Shown piece by piece: positions 38,518-48,090 of a DNA stretch of 64,000 nt. How positions within the stretch are numbered: position 1 is the first letter of the stretch; each line of letters opens with the position of its first letter. Source of the DNA: Metabacillus bambusae. GTDB taxonomy: Bacteria > Bacillota > Bacilli > Bacillales > Bacillaceae. A model generated the notes under the pieces. The model was given only the letters and a program-made list of their open reading frames with translations. It had not been told where the DNA came from and did not search any database. The DNA is taken from the NCBI RefSeq assembly GCF_017497975.1, contig NZ_JAGDEL010000002.1:310001-374000 (forward strand). The letters are read 5' to 3'. The translations under genes were made by a program, and so were the position numbers.

Positions 38518-38538
38518 TTAAATGTCCTCCTTAATGAT

Positions 38539-39285
38539 TCATGGTCTTATACATTCAATTGGACATGTCGTACAACGATCATCATTTTTTGACGTTAAAT
38601 AAAACAAACAGCAAGTTTTTCGCAGTCGGACGTCATTTTGTTTTGGACGATCATATTGAGATAGTGGGTTTCGCGCTTTTGTTCCAAACAGCTGTGGTGG
38701 TGCATCATGTATAACATAATAAAAATCCTCTTGTATCTTTACTAATTGTTCTTGAGAAAAACTATCATTTTGTAATAACGTTTCATACATCCAAAAAATA
38801 TATACCGCAATATTTTCCCATAGGATTGCTTTAGCAACTTTAGCTTGCTTTGAAATAGAGGTAATTACTTTTGCGATATTTTCTAAAAAGAGTGTTTGCA
38901 CAACAGTAGTTCTCCATTGAATTCTATCTATTCCTGGAGTCGTTACCTCCAAGTTATCAAAATAAAAGCTAGGCAACCATAACGGATCCGATTCATCTGT
39001 TTGGAGAGAAACATTTTGAATTGAGCTATCAATTCCTTTATCAAATGCACTCATTGCATACAACACTAATGCTGCTATAAAAGCATATCTTTTTACAAGC
39101 ATTGAGCCAATTACATTATATTTATCCGTATTTAGTTTTCCATGAAGTTCTTTATTAAAAATCTCATTAAGTCGTTCCTCAAGAAGTATATCAATACCAC
39201 TTATTGTTAGGCTTGGTGCAACCGCTTCTGTTTTTAAGCGATACTTCTTTAGAGCATTGATTTCGATTTCAGTAAGTCTAGCCAT
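38539..39285 (-). CDS. FhuF-like [2Fe-2S] siderophore-iron reductase
   Basis: A protein of about 248 residues with the C-terminal cluster motif CC-x10-C-x2-C ([20 protein letters not shown]), the FhuF-type [2Fe-2S] site. Such proteins reduce Fe(III) bound to hydroxamate siderophores in the cytosol and so release the iron. The start is placed at an ATG overlapping the stop of the ATPase gene (ATGGCTAG); an upstream ATG at 39363 would give an 86-bp overlap. The remainder is weakly similar to the IucA/IucC C-terminal region. It is the last step of the uptake cluster beside it. Confidence 0.82.
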   Translation of the reverse strand: MARLTEIEINALKKYRLKTEAVAPSLTISGIDILLEERLNEIFNKELHGKLNTDKYNVIGSMLVKRYAFIAALVLYAMSAFDKGIDSSIQNVSLQTDESDPLWLPSFYFDNLEVTTPGIDRIQWRTTVVQTLFLENIAKVITSISKQAKVAKAILWENIAVYIFWMYETLLQNDSFSQEQLVKIQEDFYYVIHDAPPQLFGTKARNPLSQYDRPKQNDVRLRKTCCLFYLTSKNDDRCTTCPIECIRP

Positions 39286-40096
39286 TAACAATGCCAACTT
39301 CTTTAACGATGCATCTGCCTCTTCCATGTGGAATACATAATGGTGTTCCAAATAACGGATCAACTGTCACTTCACAATTCATTTGAAAAACATTTTGGAC
39401 TAAGCTACAATTTATTACTTCCTCAGGTTTGCCTTGAGCAAATATTTTTTGATCTTTAAGGGCTACAAGATTATGAGCATAGCGACAGGCTAAGTTCAAA
39501 TCATGTAGTACCATAACAATTGTACGATTTTCTCGTTCATTTAATTCAAATAAAAGATCTAATATTTCAATTTGATGTGTCATATCAAGATATGTTGTTG
39601 GTTCATCAAGCAAGATAATATCTGTTTTTTGTGCTAGAGTCATGGCGATCCATGCACGTTGCCTTTGACCACCTGATAGTGAGTCAACAGGTCTTTCAGC
39701 AAAATCCTGCATACCTGTTGCTTCAAGTGCACTAGTAACAGCAGCCTCATCTTCTATTGTCCATTGTTTTAACCAGCTTTGATAAGGATATCTCCCCTGC
39801 TTAACAAGCTGAAGAACCGTCAAGCCTTCAGGTGCAACAGGACCTTGTGGTAAAATCGCAAGCTGTTTTGCCACTTCTTTTGTAGGTAATTTAGCAATTG
39901 CATTTCCTTCAAGTAAAACAGAGCCTTCTTTTGGCTTTAGCAGTCTTGCAATTGAGCGAAGCAATGTTGATTTTCCACAGCCATTACTTCCTATAAAAAC
40001 GGTAATTTCACCTTTTGGAATTTTCACATCTAACTCATTAATAATAATTGTATCTCCATAAGAAAGTGTGAGCGCATTTGTTTCAATTGAATGCAT
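39278..40096 (-). CDS. yusV: Siderophore ABC transporter ATPase YusV
   Basis: A 272-residue FecE/FhuC-type ATPase. Walker [10 protein letters not shown] near residues 38-46, signature LSGGQRQR, Walker [14 protein letters not shown], switch histidine [12 protein letters not shown]. The [20 protein letters not shown] stretch and the proline-cysteine end CIPHGRG are close to B. subtilis YusV, a shared ATPase of the bacillibactin, enterobactin and schizokinen importers. Here it follows its two permease genes directly. RBS GAGCGATT is weak. Confidence 0.93.
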   Translation of the reverse strand: MHSIETNALTLSYGDTIIINELDVKIPKGEITVFIGSNGCGKSTLLRSIARLLKPKEGSVLLEGNAIAKLPTKEVAKQLAILPQGPVAPEGLTVLQLVKQGRYPYQSWLKQWTIEDEAAVTSALEATGMQDFAERPVDSLSGGQRQRAWIAMTLAQKTDIILLDEPTTYLDMTHQIEILDLLFELNERENRTIVMVLHDLNLACRYAHNLVALKDQKIFAQGKPEEVINCSLVQNVFQMNCEVTVDPLFGTPLCIPHGRGRCIVKEVGIVNG

Positions 40097-40140
40097 ACTA
40101 AATCGCTCCTTTTCAATAGTAAGAAAATATTAGTTTTTAA

Positions 40141-41196
40141 TTAGGAATTCCTCGTTTTAAATAATAGATATATAAAATATGGTGCCCCGATTGCTGCGGT
40201 AAAAACACCGGCAGGAACTTCTAACGGAGAAAACAATGTTCTGCCAATTAAATCTGCTACCATTACTAGAAGTGCTCCTATTAATGCTGAAACAGGTAGC
40301 AAAGAGCCGAAAGAAGATCCAACTAACCTTCTTGCAATATGTGGAGCCATTAATCCAACAAAACCAATTGCACCTGCGAATGCTACAGCACATCCTGTTA
40401 GAGCTGTACTTAAAATTAACAAGAAAAGCTTATTTTTTTGAACTGCACTTCCAACACCAGTTGCAAGTTCATCCCCGAGCTCTTGGATGTTAACATTTCT
40501 GACTGAGATCATACTGATAATCAATAATATAAGCACAACTGGCAGCAGAATTCGTACCTGTTCCCAGTTTGCTGCATATACTGTTCCAGTTATCCAAACA
40601 TTCGCTTGTGCAGCTTGGTAAATCGGTCCTTTAATCATAAATAAGGTTGTTAATGATTGAGTAAGCATTGATAAACCTATACCTATTAAAACAAGCCTTA
40701 TAGAAGATGAGCCATTTTTCCACGAAAGAAGATAAACTAGTAATCCTAAAATTGTAGCACCTAAAAATGCTGCGACAGGGATCCATTCTATACTCACTGT
40801 TAAGGCATTGTTCTTATTACTAAACAGCATAAAGAAAACGACAACAGCTACCGAACCTCCACCTGTAATACCAATAATATCAGGCGATGCTAACGGGTTT
40901 CGAATCAGCCCTTGGAGGATCGAACCTGCCACCGCTAAACAGATCCCAACTAACAAAGCAATAATGATCCTTGGTAATCGAAATGAGAAAATAAATAAAT
41001 TCTCCATTTCAGTGCCAAAGCCAAATAATGTTTTCATTACATTCAATGGACTGATAATGACTTCACCAATTCCAGTACTAAAGATAAATATTACAACAAC
41101 GATTGTACTTAATATTGCTGATGTCATGACTGTCTTTTTATCTATTAAAAATGAAAATTTATCTGAGGCAATACGCAGTTTGAAGTATTTTTTCAT
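40141..41196 (-). CDS. yfhA: FecCD-family siderophore permease (YfhA-like)
   Basis: A 351-residue permease with about ten helices. Family motifs are LPRIIIALLVGICLAVAGSI with LQGLIRNPLASPDIIGI near residues 75-110, and GFVGLMAPHIARRLVG near 270. Partner of the next permease in a heterodimeric importer for an iron-siderophore. Its start overlaps the end of the upstream permease by four bases. Confidence 0.92.
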   Translation of the reverse strand: MKKYFKLRIASDKFSFLIDKKTVMTSAILSTIVVVIFIFSTGIGEVIISPLNVMKTLFGFGTEMENLFIFSFRLPRIIIALLVGICLAVAGSILQGLIRNPLASPDIIGITGGGSVAVVVFFMLFSNKNNALTVSIEWIPVAAFLGATILGLLVYLLSWKNGSSSIRLVLIGIGLSMLTQSLTTLFMIKGPIYQAAQANVWITGTVYAANWEQVRILLPVVLILLIISMISVRNVNIQELGDELATGVGSAVQKNKLFLLILSTALTGCAVAFAGAIGFVGLMAPHIARRLVGSSFGSLLPVSALIGALLVMVADLIGRTLFSPLEVPAGVFTAAIGAPYFIYLLFKTRNS

Positions 41197-42197
41197 TTTT
41201 GTCCGAACCCCCTACGTGCAATATATACAAAAAAGGGAGTTCCAATTAAGGCTGTCATTACTCCTACTGGCACCTCTTCAGGCATGATGATAAATCTTGC
41301 TAATATATCAGCAAATACTAAAAGAGCCCCACCAAGCACCGCACAATAAGGAATAACCCAACGATAATCATTCCCTACTAAAAACCTTGCAAAATGCGGT
41401 ATAACAATCCCAATAAATGCAATTGGACCAGCTACTGCAACAGAGCCTCCACCAAGCACAATGACGATAAAAGCAGCAGTAAGTTTAACAAACCCAGTTC
41501 GTTGACCTAATCCTTTTGCCACATCTTCTCCCATTGTTAACACATTTATTTTCTGCGACAAGATCATACTTAAGATAATTGCAGGTGCTACATAAGGTAA
41601 AACTGTAAGCAAACTTTCCATTTTCCGTCCTTGAACTGAACCAGCTAACCAAAAAAGGACTTGATCTAAAGCTGATTCATTCACAACAAGCAACCCTTGT
41701 GTTAAAGAGGAAAATAAAGCTGCCATTGCAGCTCCTGCTAATGTCAACTTCATAGGAGTTAATCCTTCTCTTCCAAATGAGCCGATGAAATAGACGACAA
41801 ACGCGGTGATTGCCGCTCCAGTAAATGCAATCCAAGTATAAGCCTGCAAAGAATCCACATAAAATAAGGAAACAGCTACTACTATAAAGAAACCTGCTCC
41901 TGCATTAATTCCAAATACACTTGGTGAGGCTAACGGATTTTTTGTTAATGCTTGCATGATTGCACCAGCAATAGCTAAACTTGCACCAACGACGGCTCCT
42001 ATTAGAGCCCTCGGCAACCTAACATTATGAATAATAATATGTTCATTAGAACCGTCAAAGTTAGTAAATGCATCATACGCTATTTTTAAGTTTGTATTTG
42101 CATAACCAAATATAAGACTTCCACACATTAATAATAGAAGTATTGCAAACCCTAGTAATAGGACGGTTATTTTTAAGTTAGTTGATTTAGATAACAT
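41193..42197 (-). CDS. yfiZ: FecCD-family siderophore permease (YfiZ-like)
   Basis: A 334-residue permease. Motifs: VRLPRALIGAVVGASLAIAG, MQALTKNPLASPSVFGIN, GIVIPHFARFLVGND and the end VPVGVMTALIGTPFFVYIA. First gene of the minus-strand uptake operon, divergent from the binding-protein gene. The shared intergenic region holds two Fur boxes. Confidence 0.92.
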   Translation of the reverse strand: MLSKSTNLKITVLLLGFAILLLLMCGSLIFGYANTNLKIAYDAFTNFDGSNEHIIIHNVRLPRALIGAVVGASLAIAGAIMQALTKNPLASPSVFGINAGAGFFIVVAVSLFYVDSLQAYTWIAFTGAAITAFVVYFIGSFGREGLTPMKLTLAGAAMAALFSSLTQGLLVVNESALDQVLFWLAGSVQGRKMESLLTVLPYVAPAIILSMILSQKINVLTMGEDVAKGLGQRTGFVKLTAAFIVIVLGGGSVAVAGPIAFIGIVIPHFARFLVGNDYRWVIPYCAVLGGALLVFADILARFIIMPEEVPVGVMTALIGTPFFVYIARRGFGQK

Positions 42198-42258
42198 AAT
42201 GTAATGTACTCCCTATACCTTCTTTATCTACTTTTATTTTAACAAAAATAAATGAATT

Positions 42259-42273
42259 TGAAAATCATTTTCA
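42259..42273. promoter_or_regulatory. Fur box 1
   Basis: TGAAAATCATTTTCA, a perfect 7-1-7 palindrome that extends to 17 bp with flanking T and A. It lies between the divergent yfiZ and yfiY genes and should act mainly on the minus-strand operon. Fe-loaded Fur would block both promoters. Confidence 0.88.
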
Positions 42274-42281
42274 ATTAAATG

Positions 42282-42310
42282 TTGACATTTTAGTTGATAA
42301 CTTTTATCAT
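42282..42310 (+). promoter_or_regulatory. Sigma-A promoter of yfiY
   Basis: TTGACA (42282-42287), exactly 17 bp, TATCAT (42305-42310). Fur box 2 begins 13 bp downstream of the -10 box, over the transcription start region. Confidence 0.75.
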
Positions 42311-42322
42311 TCTCTTAGTAAA

Positions 42323-42337
42323 TGAAAATGATTATCA
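42323..42337. promoter_or_regulatory. Fur box 2
   Basis: TGAAAATGATTATCA, one base off the 7-1-7 consensus TGATAATNATTATCA. It overlaps the probable start of the yfiY transcript and lies 20 bp before the start codon. Confidence 0.85.
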
Positions 42338-42357
42338 AAACAATTAGGAGGTTTACA

Positions 42358-43362
42358 ATGGAAACTACATACAAAAAATCATTGCTATCATTATTCTTAC
42401 TTAGCTTAACGATGTTACTATTAGCAGCTTGTGGGAATAACACAGAAGAAAATGCTGAAACAGAAGGTACTGCAGGCAGTAACGATGCTCCAGCAGAAGA
42501 AACATATACAGTAGAACACGCAATGGGAAATACTGAAATTACTGGAACACCAAAAAAAGTAGTTATCTTAACAAATGAAGGTACAGAAGCACTTCTTTCA
42601 ATGGGTGTTACACCAGTTGGGGCTGTTCAATCATGGTTAGGTGAGCCATGGTATGATCATATTACAAGCGATATGAAAGACGTAGAAGTTGTTGGAACTG
42701 AAAGTGAAGTAAATATAGAAGCGATCGCAGCTCTTAAACCAGATCTTATTATCGGTAACAAAATGCGTCAGGAAAAAATTTATGACAAATTAAGCGCGAT
42801 TGCCCCTACTGTTTTTTCAGAAACATTAAGAGGTGACTGGCAAGAAAACTTCAAATTATATGCAAAAGCATTAAATCATGAAGAAGAAGGTCAAAAGGTT
42901 ATTGATGATTTCGAAGCTCGTATTACCGAGATGAAAGAAACAGCTGGTGAAAAATTAAACCAGGAAGTATCTGTTGTTCGCTTTATGGCAGGTTTAACAA
43001 GAGTCTATTATACTGATACATTTTCTGGCGTTATTTTTGACAAGCTTGGAATAAAACATTCTAGTTCTGTTCAGGAATTATTTGCTGATAATCCTGATGA
43101 CTTGTTTGTTCGTGAAGTGGGGAAAGAAGTCATTCCACAAATGGATGCTGATATTCTATTCTACTTTACTTATGCACCACCTGGTGATACTGAAGCTACT
43201 AAAACAGAAGAAGAATGGACAAATGATCCACTTTGGAAAAACTTAGATGTAGTAAAGGCTGGAAAGGCTTATAAAGTAGATGACGCGATTTGGAACACTG
43301 CAGGTGGCGTAATTGCTGCAAATAAGCTGCTTGATGATCTTGAAAAAAAATTAACTGAATAA
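42358..43362 (+). CDS. yfiY: Iron-siderophore-binding lipoprotein (YfiY-like)
   Basis: A 334-residue FecB-type lipoprotein. Signal peptide with lipobox LLLAACGN (cysteine near residue 24), a Glu/Thr-rich linker, then the two-lobed binding domain starting near YTVEHAMGNTEITGTPKKVV. IAALKPDLIIGNKMRQEKIY and FSETLRGDWQENF are typical of hydroxamate/carboxylate siderophore binders such as B. subtilis YfiY (schizokinen, arthrobactin). Start at ATG 42358 behind ATTAGGAGG; 12 codons earlier lies an ATG inside Fur box 2. The ligand is inferred. Confidence 0.92.
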   Translation: METTYKKSLLSLFLLSLTMLLLAACGNNTEENAETEGTAGSNDAPAEETYTVEHAMGNTEITGTPKKVVILTNEGTEALLSMGVTPVGAVQSWLGEPWYDHITSDMKDVEVVGTESEVNIEAIAALKPDLIIGNKMRQEKIYDKLSAIAPTVFSETLRGDWQENFKLYAKALNHEEEGQKVIDDFEARITEMKETAGEKLNQEVSVVRFMAGLTRVYYTDTFSGVIFDKLGIKHSSSVQELFADNPDDLFVREVGKEVIPQMDADILFYFTYAPPGDTEATKTEEEWTNDPLWKNLDVVKAGKAYKVDDAIWNTAGGVIAANKLLDDLEKKLTE

Positions 43363-43374
43363 AGTTGTTGTTAT

Positions 43375-43408
43375 GCGGCTGACATTTGTCAGTCGTTTTT
43401 TTTTTTAC
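43375..43408 (+). terminator. Terminator of yfiY
   Basis: Stem CGGCTGAC / GTCAGTCG with one G-U pair and a four-base loop, followed by a run of about eleven T. Confidence 0.85.
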
Positions 43409-43494
43409 ATTTCCCTCTAATTAAATTTACCGCCGAATCGTTTTTTCTTATTAAAATGGGGAAAATAATCTAAAAAGGACAGGAGATGAGAATT

Positions 43495-44220
43495 TTGCTT
43501 CAAGCTGCACTTTGGGGAGCATTTGCGGGGTCTTCCATTTTAATCGGAGCTCTACTGGGAATTTTTAAAGATCTTCCCAAAAGGATAACTGGACTTATTA
43601 TGTCTTTTGGGACTGGTGTTTTAATTGGTGCGGCTTCGTTTGAGCTACTTACCGAATCGGTTAATGAAGGTGGCCTACTAGCTACGGCAATTGGTTTTCT
43701 TTCTGGGGCATGCATCTTCACATTCTCTGAACTTTTGATTACAAAGAGAGGCGGACATGAAAGGAAACGTGCAAATAAGACAAATAATAATCACTCTGGT
43801 CTTTCTATTTTTATCGGTACTATTATAGATGCGGTTCCAGAGTCGGTGATTATTGGAGTTAGTTTACTTGAACAAGGGACTGTAAGTTATTTAATGGTGA
43901 TTGCCGTTTTTATAAGTAACTTTCCAGAAGGGTTATCTAGCACAGTCGGGCTAAAAAAGGATGGATATAGTAAGAAAACACTTTTATTGATGTGGATGGT
44001 TGTCGTAATACTTGCCTCATTAAGCTCTTTACTCGGTTATTCACTTCTTCGGGACGCTTCAACAACTATTCTCTCGTTTATATCTGCTTTTGCAGCTGGA
44101 GGAATTATGGCAATGGTAGCTTCAACAATGATGCCAGAAGCATTTGAAGAGGGCGGAGCTATAGTTGGCTTGATTTCTTCACTTGGATTGTTATGTTCAT
44201 TATTTTTATCACACATATAA
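43495..44220 (+). CDS. ZIP-family divalent metal transporter
   Basis: A membrane protein of about 241 residues with eight predicted helices. The metal-binding ZIP motifs are present: IDAVPESVIIGVSLL in helix 4 and SNFPEGLSSTVGL in helix 5. A short His-containing cytoplasmic loop (GGHERKRANKTNNNHSG) precedes helix 4. It would import or export Zn or Mn. The ATG at 43486 abuts AGGAG, so the TTG at 43495 with nine-base spacing is the likelier start. No Fur, Zur or MntR box was recognised. Confidence 0.85.
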   Translation: MLQAALWGAFAGSSILIGALLGIFKDLPKRITGLIMSFGTGVLIGAASFELLTESVNEGGLLATAIGFLSGACIFTFSELLITKRGGHERKRANKTNNNHSGLSIFIGTIIDAVPESVIIGVSLLEQGTVSYLMVIAVFISNFPEGLSSTVGLKKDGYSKKTLLLMWMVVVILASLSSLLGYSLLRDASTTILSFISAFAAGGIMAMVASTMMPEAFEEGGAIVGLISSLGLLCSLFLSHI

Positions 44221-44241
44221 GGGCATCTAATCGGATGCCCC
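44221..44241. terminator. Terminator between the ZIP gene and ktrB
   Basis: Stem GGGCATC (44221-44227), six-base loop, GATGCCC (44234-44240), weak T content. It lies between convergent genes. Confidence 0.6.
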
Positions 44242-44255
44242 ATTTATTACCGGTA

Positions 44256-45581
44256 TCAACCAGTCAAAATATCTTCTTGAGGATAGCGAATTTTCTCTTT
44301 TGAAGGTTTTGCTAAAGAGAACATTAACGTTAAAGGCCCGAGCTTTCCTACAAACATAATGAAAATAATAATTTGCTTTCCTATAGGTGTCAGTTCTGCT
44401 GTTACTCCAGTTGAAAGACCAACAGTTCCAAAGGCTGAGACAACTTCAAACATTAAATCAATAAACGGTGCCTTTTCAGTTAAATTTATCATGACAGTCG
44501 CAATAATAACAAACACAATACTAACCATGGTAATGGAAAGTGCTTTTAAAATATAACCAGAATTAATCGTCCTCCTTGAAATAACAATCTCACTTTTCCC
44601 TCTTAAAAATGAAATGGTTGCTAAACCAATCACTAGAGCAGTTGTTAGTTTTATTCCTCCACCTGTTGATCCACTACCTGCACCAATAAACATTAAAATA
44701 ATTATAATAAATATCGTTGTTTCATCTAAACTTCCGATATCAATTGTATTAAAACCCGCAGTTCGTGGTGATACAGCTTGAAAATAGGCAGCCCAAAGTT
44801 TCTTACCTATTGAAAGTTCTCCTAGTGTATTGGGATTACTATACTCTACACAGAATATGAAAAGCATCGCAATTACATTAATAACTAATGTTCCTACCAG
44901 CATCAATTTTGTGTGCAGTGAAAATTTTTTAAAAGATCGTTTATGCCAAATATCTACTAAGACAGTAAAGCCGATTCCCCCAATTATAAAAAGCGTTGAA
45001 ATGACAATATTAATTAACGGGTCTCCTACATACTGCATGAGATTATCTGGCCATAAAGCAAATCCTGCGTTGTTAAAAGCAGATATTGAGTGAAAGAAGC
45101 TATAAAATAAGCCTTTCGAAAAACCAAATTGTGGGATCCACCGAAATGCAAGGAAAACCATCGCCATCATCTCAATTGTAAAAGAAAAGATAAATAAATA
45201 TTTAACGAGCTTTATTACCCCGCCTACAGATGTTTGATTTAAAGCATGCTGCATTAATAATCTTTCCTTTATTCCGATTTTTTTCCCTAGCATAATAAAA
45301 ATTAAAACAGCAAAAGACATAATCCCTAATCCACCAATTTGGATTAGCAACGCTATGATAAATTGACCGAGAGTAGTGAAGGTTGAACCTGGATCTACAG
45401 TAGCAAGGCCAGTAACCGTCATTGCCGAAGTCGCAATAAACAAAGCATCTACCCACTTAATTGAATGATGTGTAGAGAAAGGCAATTTCAGCAAAATTGT
45501 TCCAACTATGATCGAGACAACAAACACCAGCACTAAAAGTTGCGATGGATTAAGCTTAATGACCTTTTTCATATTCACCAT
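44256..45581 (-). CDS. ktrB: KtrB, potassium uptake channel subunit
   Basis: A 441-residue Trk/Ktr-type K+ channel with four repeated membrane-pore-membrane units. The pore loops are recognisable: SAMTVTGLATVD, AFNNAGFALW, SPRTAGFNTID and FGTVGLSTGVT; each has the single filter glycine. GAGSGSTGGGIKLTT lies in the intramembrane gate loop. It takes up K+ coupled to Na+ and is gated by KtrA. Its ATG follows the ktrA stop with no gap. Confidence 0.95.
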   Translation of the reverse strand: MVNMKKVIKLNPSQLLVLVFVVSIIVGTILLKLPFSTHHSIKWVDALFIATSAMTVTGLATVDPGSTFTTLGQFIIALLIQIGGLGIMSFAVLIFIMLGKKIGIKERLLMQHALNQTSVGGVIKLVKYLFIFSFTIEMMAMVFLAFRWIPQFGFSKGLFYSFFHSISAFNNAGFALWPDNLMQYVGDPLINIVISTLFIIGGIGFTVLVDIWHKRSFKKFSLHTKLMLVGTLVINVIAMLFIFCVEYSNPNTLGELSIGKKLWAAYFQAVSPRTAGFNTIDIGSLDETTIFIIIILMFIGAGSGSTGGGIKLTTALVIGLATISFLRGKSEIVISRRTINSGYILKALSITMVSIVFVIIATVMINLTEKAPFIDLMFEVVSAFGTVGLSTGVTAELTPIGKQIIIFIMFVGKLGPLTLMFSLAKPSKEKIRYPQEDILTG

Positions 45582-46238
45582 TTACATTCCATCTTCTTCA
45601 AAGTGAATGATTTCTTTGTTTTTCCCAATAATTAACAAGACATCTCCTAAGCCAATTTTTTCATCTGCACTCGGAGACACACAGATTTCTTCTCCACGCT
45701 GAATGCCGACAATATTACAGCCAAACTTTGAGCGTATATCTAAATCTGAAAGTGTTTTGTTAAATAATTTCTTTGTTGCGACAACCTCAACCATGCTATA
45801 TTCTCTTGAAAGCTCAATGTAATCAATCATTTTTTCAGAAATAATGTGGTGCGCAATTCTCTTTGCCATATCTCGTTCAGGGTGAATAACACGGTTAACT
45901 CCAATCTTATCTAACACCTTTTGGTGATAATCATTTTGAGCCTTTACCCATACTTGAGGGATTCCTAATTCTTTGAGTAATAAAGATGTTAAGATACTTG
46001 CTTCAATATCATCACCAAATGATACAAAAGCATGGTCTACATTTCTTACTCCTAGCTGCTTTAAGGCATTTTCATCAATAGCATTAGCTTTAACAGCATG
46101 TGTCGCATATTGTGTATACTGCTGAATCTTTTCTTCACTTTTATCGATGGCAAGTACTTCAATCCCAAGCTCATGAAACTCTTTCACCAAGCTACCTCCA
46201 AAACGACCTAAACCAAATACAGCGAACTGCTTTTTCAC
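45582..46238 (-). CDS. ktrA: KtrA, regulatory RCK subunit of K+ uptake
   Basis: A 218-residue cytosolic gating ring subunit. The N-terminal Rossmann fold opens FAVFGLGRFGGSLVKEFHEL, the ATP/ADP site, and the RCK_C (TrkA-C) domain spans about residues 135-218, the known c-di-AMP site in KtrA. Both the protein family and the leader riboswitch respond to c-di-AMP, giving double control. First gene of ktrAB. Confidence 0.95.
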   Translation of the reverse strand: MKKQFAVFGLGRFGGSLVKEFHELGIEVLAIDKSEEKIQQYTQYATHAVKANAIDENALKQLGVRNVDHAFVSFGDDIEASILTSLLLKELGIPQVWVKAQNDYHQKVLDKIGVNRVIHPERDMAKRIAHHIISEKMIDYIELSREYSMVEVVATKKLFNKTLSDLDIRSKFGCNIVGIQRGEEICVSPSADEKIGLGDVLLIIGKNKEIIHFEEDGM

Positions 46239-46283
46239 ACAGAATTCCTTCTTTCACTTTCATTTTAAAATAGTTGTTTTCAA

Positions 46284-46482
46284 AAAAAAGACACAGAGGC
46301 ATAATGAACCCCTGTGACCGTTATCACACGTTCATTCCCTCTCTAACGCTTACGAAGTTAGCTGTCGGATTCGGGCAAAAGAGTAGCCCTACAAACGAAT
46401 CATTTCGTTTGATTCACCCCTAGTCGAAGATCGACTCAATCATTGGGTCCTCCGCTCCTATAATTAGGATTAAGCGATTTTG
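46284..46482 (-). promoter_or_regulatory. c-di-AMP riboswitch (ydaO/yuaA leader) of ktrAB
   Basis: The minus strand reads ATCGCTTAATCC, GGAGCGGAGGACCCA, GGGGTGAATC, AGGGCTACTCTTTTGCCCGAATCCG, ACAGCTAACTTCGTAAGCG and AGAGAGG, the conserved ydaO-yuaA blocks in order. A terminator CACAGAGG/CCCCTGTG with a run of eight T follows at 46284-46316. High c-di-AMP should end transcription before ktrA. yuaA is the old name of ktrA, so gene and element match. Confidence 0.96.
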
Positions 46483-46738
46483 AATGGTATATTCTTGTTT
46501 TTTAAATTTTCAACCCTTACTTAATAGTATGATCTTAAATATTTCATGAATGTATATTACTCCTCTAGTGTTTTACAGTAAAGGATCGAATTTAACTTAA
46601 AAATCTCAAATAAACCTAAAAACAACCGATTAAGCGTTTACACAAATAGTTTGCTTATCCGCTCTTTATTTTTCAAAAGTGCTATTTGTTCTAAATTAAA
46701 CAAGCTTGAATTTCCCATTGAATGGAGTACATAATATA
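46483..46738. other. Region upstream of the ktrAB leader
   Basis: About 250 bp, AT-rich, no reading frame. It should contain the ktrAB promoter on the minus strand. Nothing else was recognised. Confidence 0.4.
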
Positions 46739-46776
46739 AAAAATGTTAACCAGATCGATTCTGGCTAACATTTTTT
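46739..46776 (-). terminator. Terminator of the dicarboxylate/amino acid symporter gene
   Basis: Near-perfect stem AAAATGTTAACCAGA with TCTGGCTAACATTTT, one mismatch, five-base loop. The A-run of the stem gives a U-tract on the minus transcript. It lies nine bases beyond the stop. Confidence 0.85.
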
Positions 46777-46784
46777 AGTCAATA

Positions 46785-48026
46785 TTATAGATTAGCTTCT
46801 TTCGTATTCATATGCTTCTTCTCTGTTTCAGATACATATAATGCACAAGCTGCATCACCTGTAATATTAATTGCTGTACGAGCCATATCTAATAAACGGT
46901 CAATTCCTAAAATTAAGCCAATACCTGCAACCGGTAAGCCAACAGAATTTAAAACCATTGCAAGTAAGATTAAGCCAACTCCTGGTACTCCAGCAGTTCC
47001 GATACTTGCCAATACAGCTGTTAATACAACTGTAACAAGTTCCATAGGAGTTAAAGACACACCATAAACTTGAGCAATAAAAATCGTTGCTACACCTTGC
47101 ATAATCGCTGTTCCGTCCATATTAATCGTTGCACCTAAAGGTTGAACAAAGCTACTAATTGACTCAGGTACTTTTAACTCTTTCTGTGCTGTTTCCATTG
47201 AAACAGGTAATGTTGCATTACTACTTGACGTACTAAAAGCAACACTCATTGCTGGTGAAAACTTTTTGAAAAACGTTATTGGATTGTATTTAGCTAGGAA
47301 GAAAACAGCTGAACCGTATGTTACGACCGCATGAATAACAAGCGCTAAAACAACAACCATCATGTATAATCCCATTGCTTTAATAGCTGAGTATCCTTGA
47401 CTACCTACTGCGGTAGCGATTAATCCAAATGTACCGTAAGGAGCAAACTTCATCACTAAATTCACTAAGTACATCATTAAGTCATTTCCTTGCTCAACTA
47501 CAGTAAGTAATGTGCTTGCCTTTTTCCCAAGCATCGTAATACCAAATCCAACAAAGATAGAAAATGCAATAATTTGGAGCATATTCCCTTCAGCAAAGGC
47601 TTTAATCGGATTTGTTGGGATAATATTAAGCAAGGTTTCAGCAGTAGATGGTGCCTCTCCAGCTTCAAATTCTGCCCCCGCTGTATCAAAGGTTCCAATA
47701 TTACCTGGTTGAATAATACTTGAAAGTAGTAGACCAATAACGATCGCAATAGCAGTTGTCACTAAAAAGAAAGTAATCGTTTTAAAACCAATCCTGCCAA
47801 GCTTTTTAGGATCACCTAAGCCCGCAACCCCAAGTGTAATTGAAAAAAAGACAATTGGTACAACAAGCATATTAATTAAATTTAAAAATATTTTACCTAA
47901 AGGTGTAAATAAAAATGTATTAAGTATTTTAAATAAATCAGGTGAAACAATGTTTAAAATTAATCCAACAATTGCCCCTACTATCAAACCAATAATAATT
48001 TTAGTTGCCAGCTTCAAGCTAACCAC
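46785..48026 (-). CDS. DAACS-family acidic amino acid / dicarboxylate symporter
   Basis: A 413-residue elevator-type transporter. Hairpin 1 has FSTSSSNATLPVSMETA, the sodium-site helix NMDGTAIMQG, hairpin 2 GTAGVPG. In the eighth helix, DRLLDMARTAINITGD contains the arginine and aspartates that bind acidic substrates, equivalent to R397, D394 and D405 of GltPh. Glutamate, aspartate or a C4-dicarboxylate is therefore more likely than serine or cystine. Single-gene unit; RBS AGGGGTGG. Confidence 0.9.
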   Translation of the reverse strand: MVSLKLATKIIIGLIVGAIVGLILNIVSPDLFKILNTFLFTPLGKIFLNLINMLVVPIVFFSITLGVAGLGDPKKLGRIGFKTITFFLVTTAIAIVIGLLLSSIIQPGNIGTFDTAGAEFEAGEAPSTAETLLNIIPTNPIKAFAEGNMLQIIAFSIFVGFGITMLGKKASTLLTVVEQGNDLMMYLVNLVMKFAPYGTFGLIATAVGSQGYSAIKAMGLYMMVVVLALVIHAVVTYGSAVFFLAKYNPITFFKKFSPAMSVAFSTSSSNATLPVSMETAQKELKVPESISSFVQPLGATINMDGTAIMQGVATIFIAQVYGVSLTPMELVTVVLTAVLASIGTAGVPGVGLILLAMVLNSVGLPVAGIGLILGIDRLLDMARTAINITGDAACALYVSETEKKHMNTKEANL

Positions 48027-48090
48027 CCCTGTTCTATAATTTATAATCTTTTCCCTTTTTCCTTTAAGGTGAAAACCTTTTTTGAAAAGA

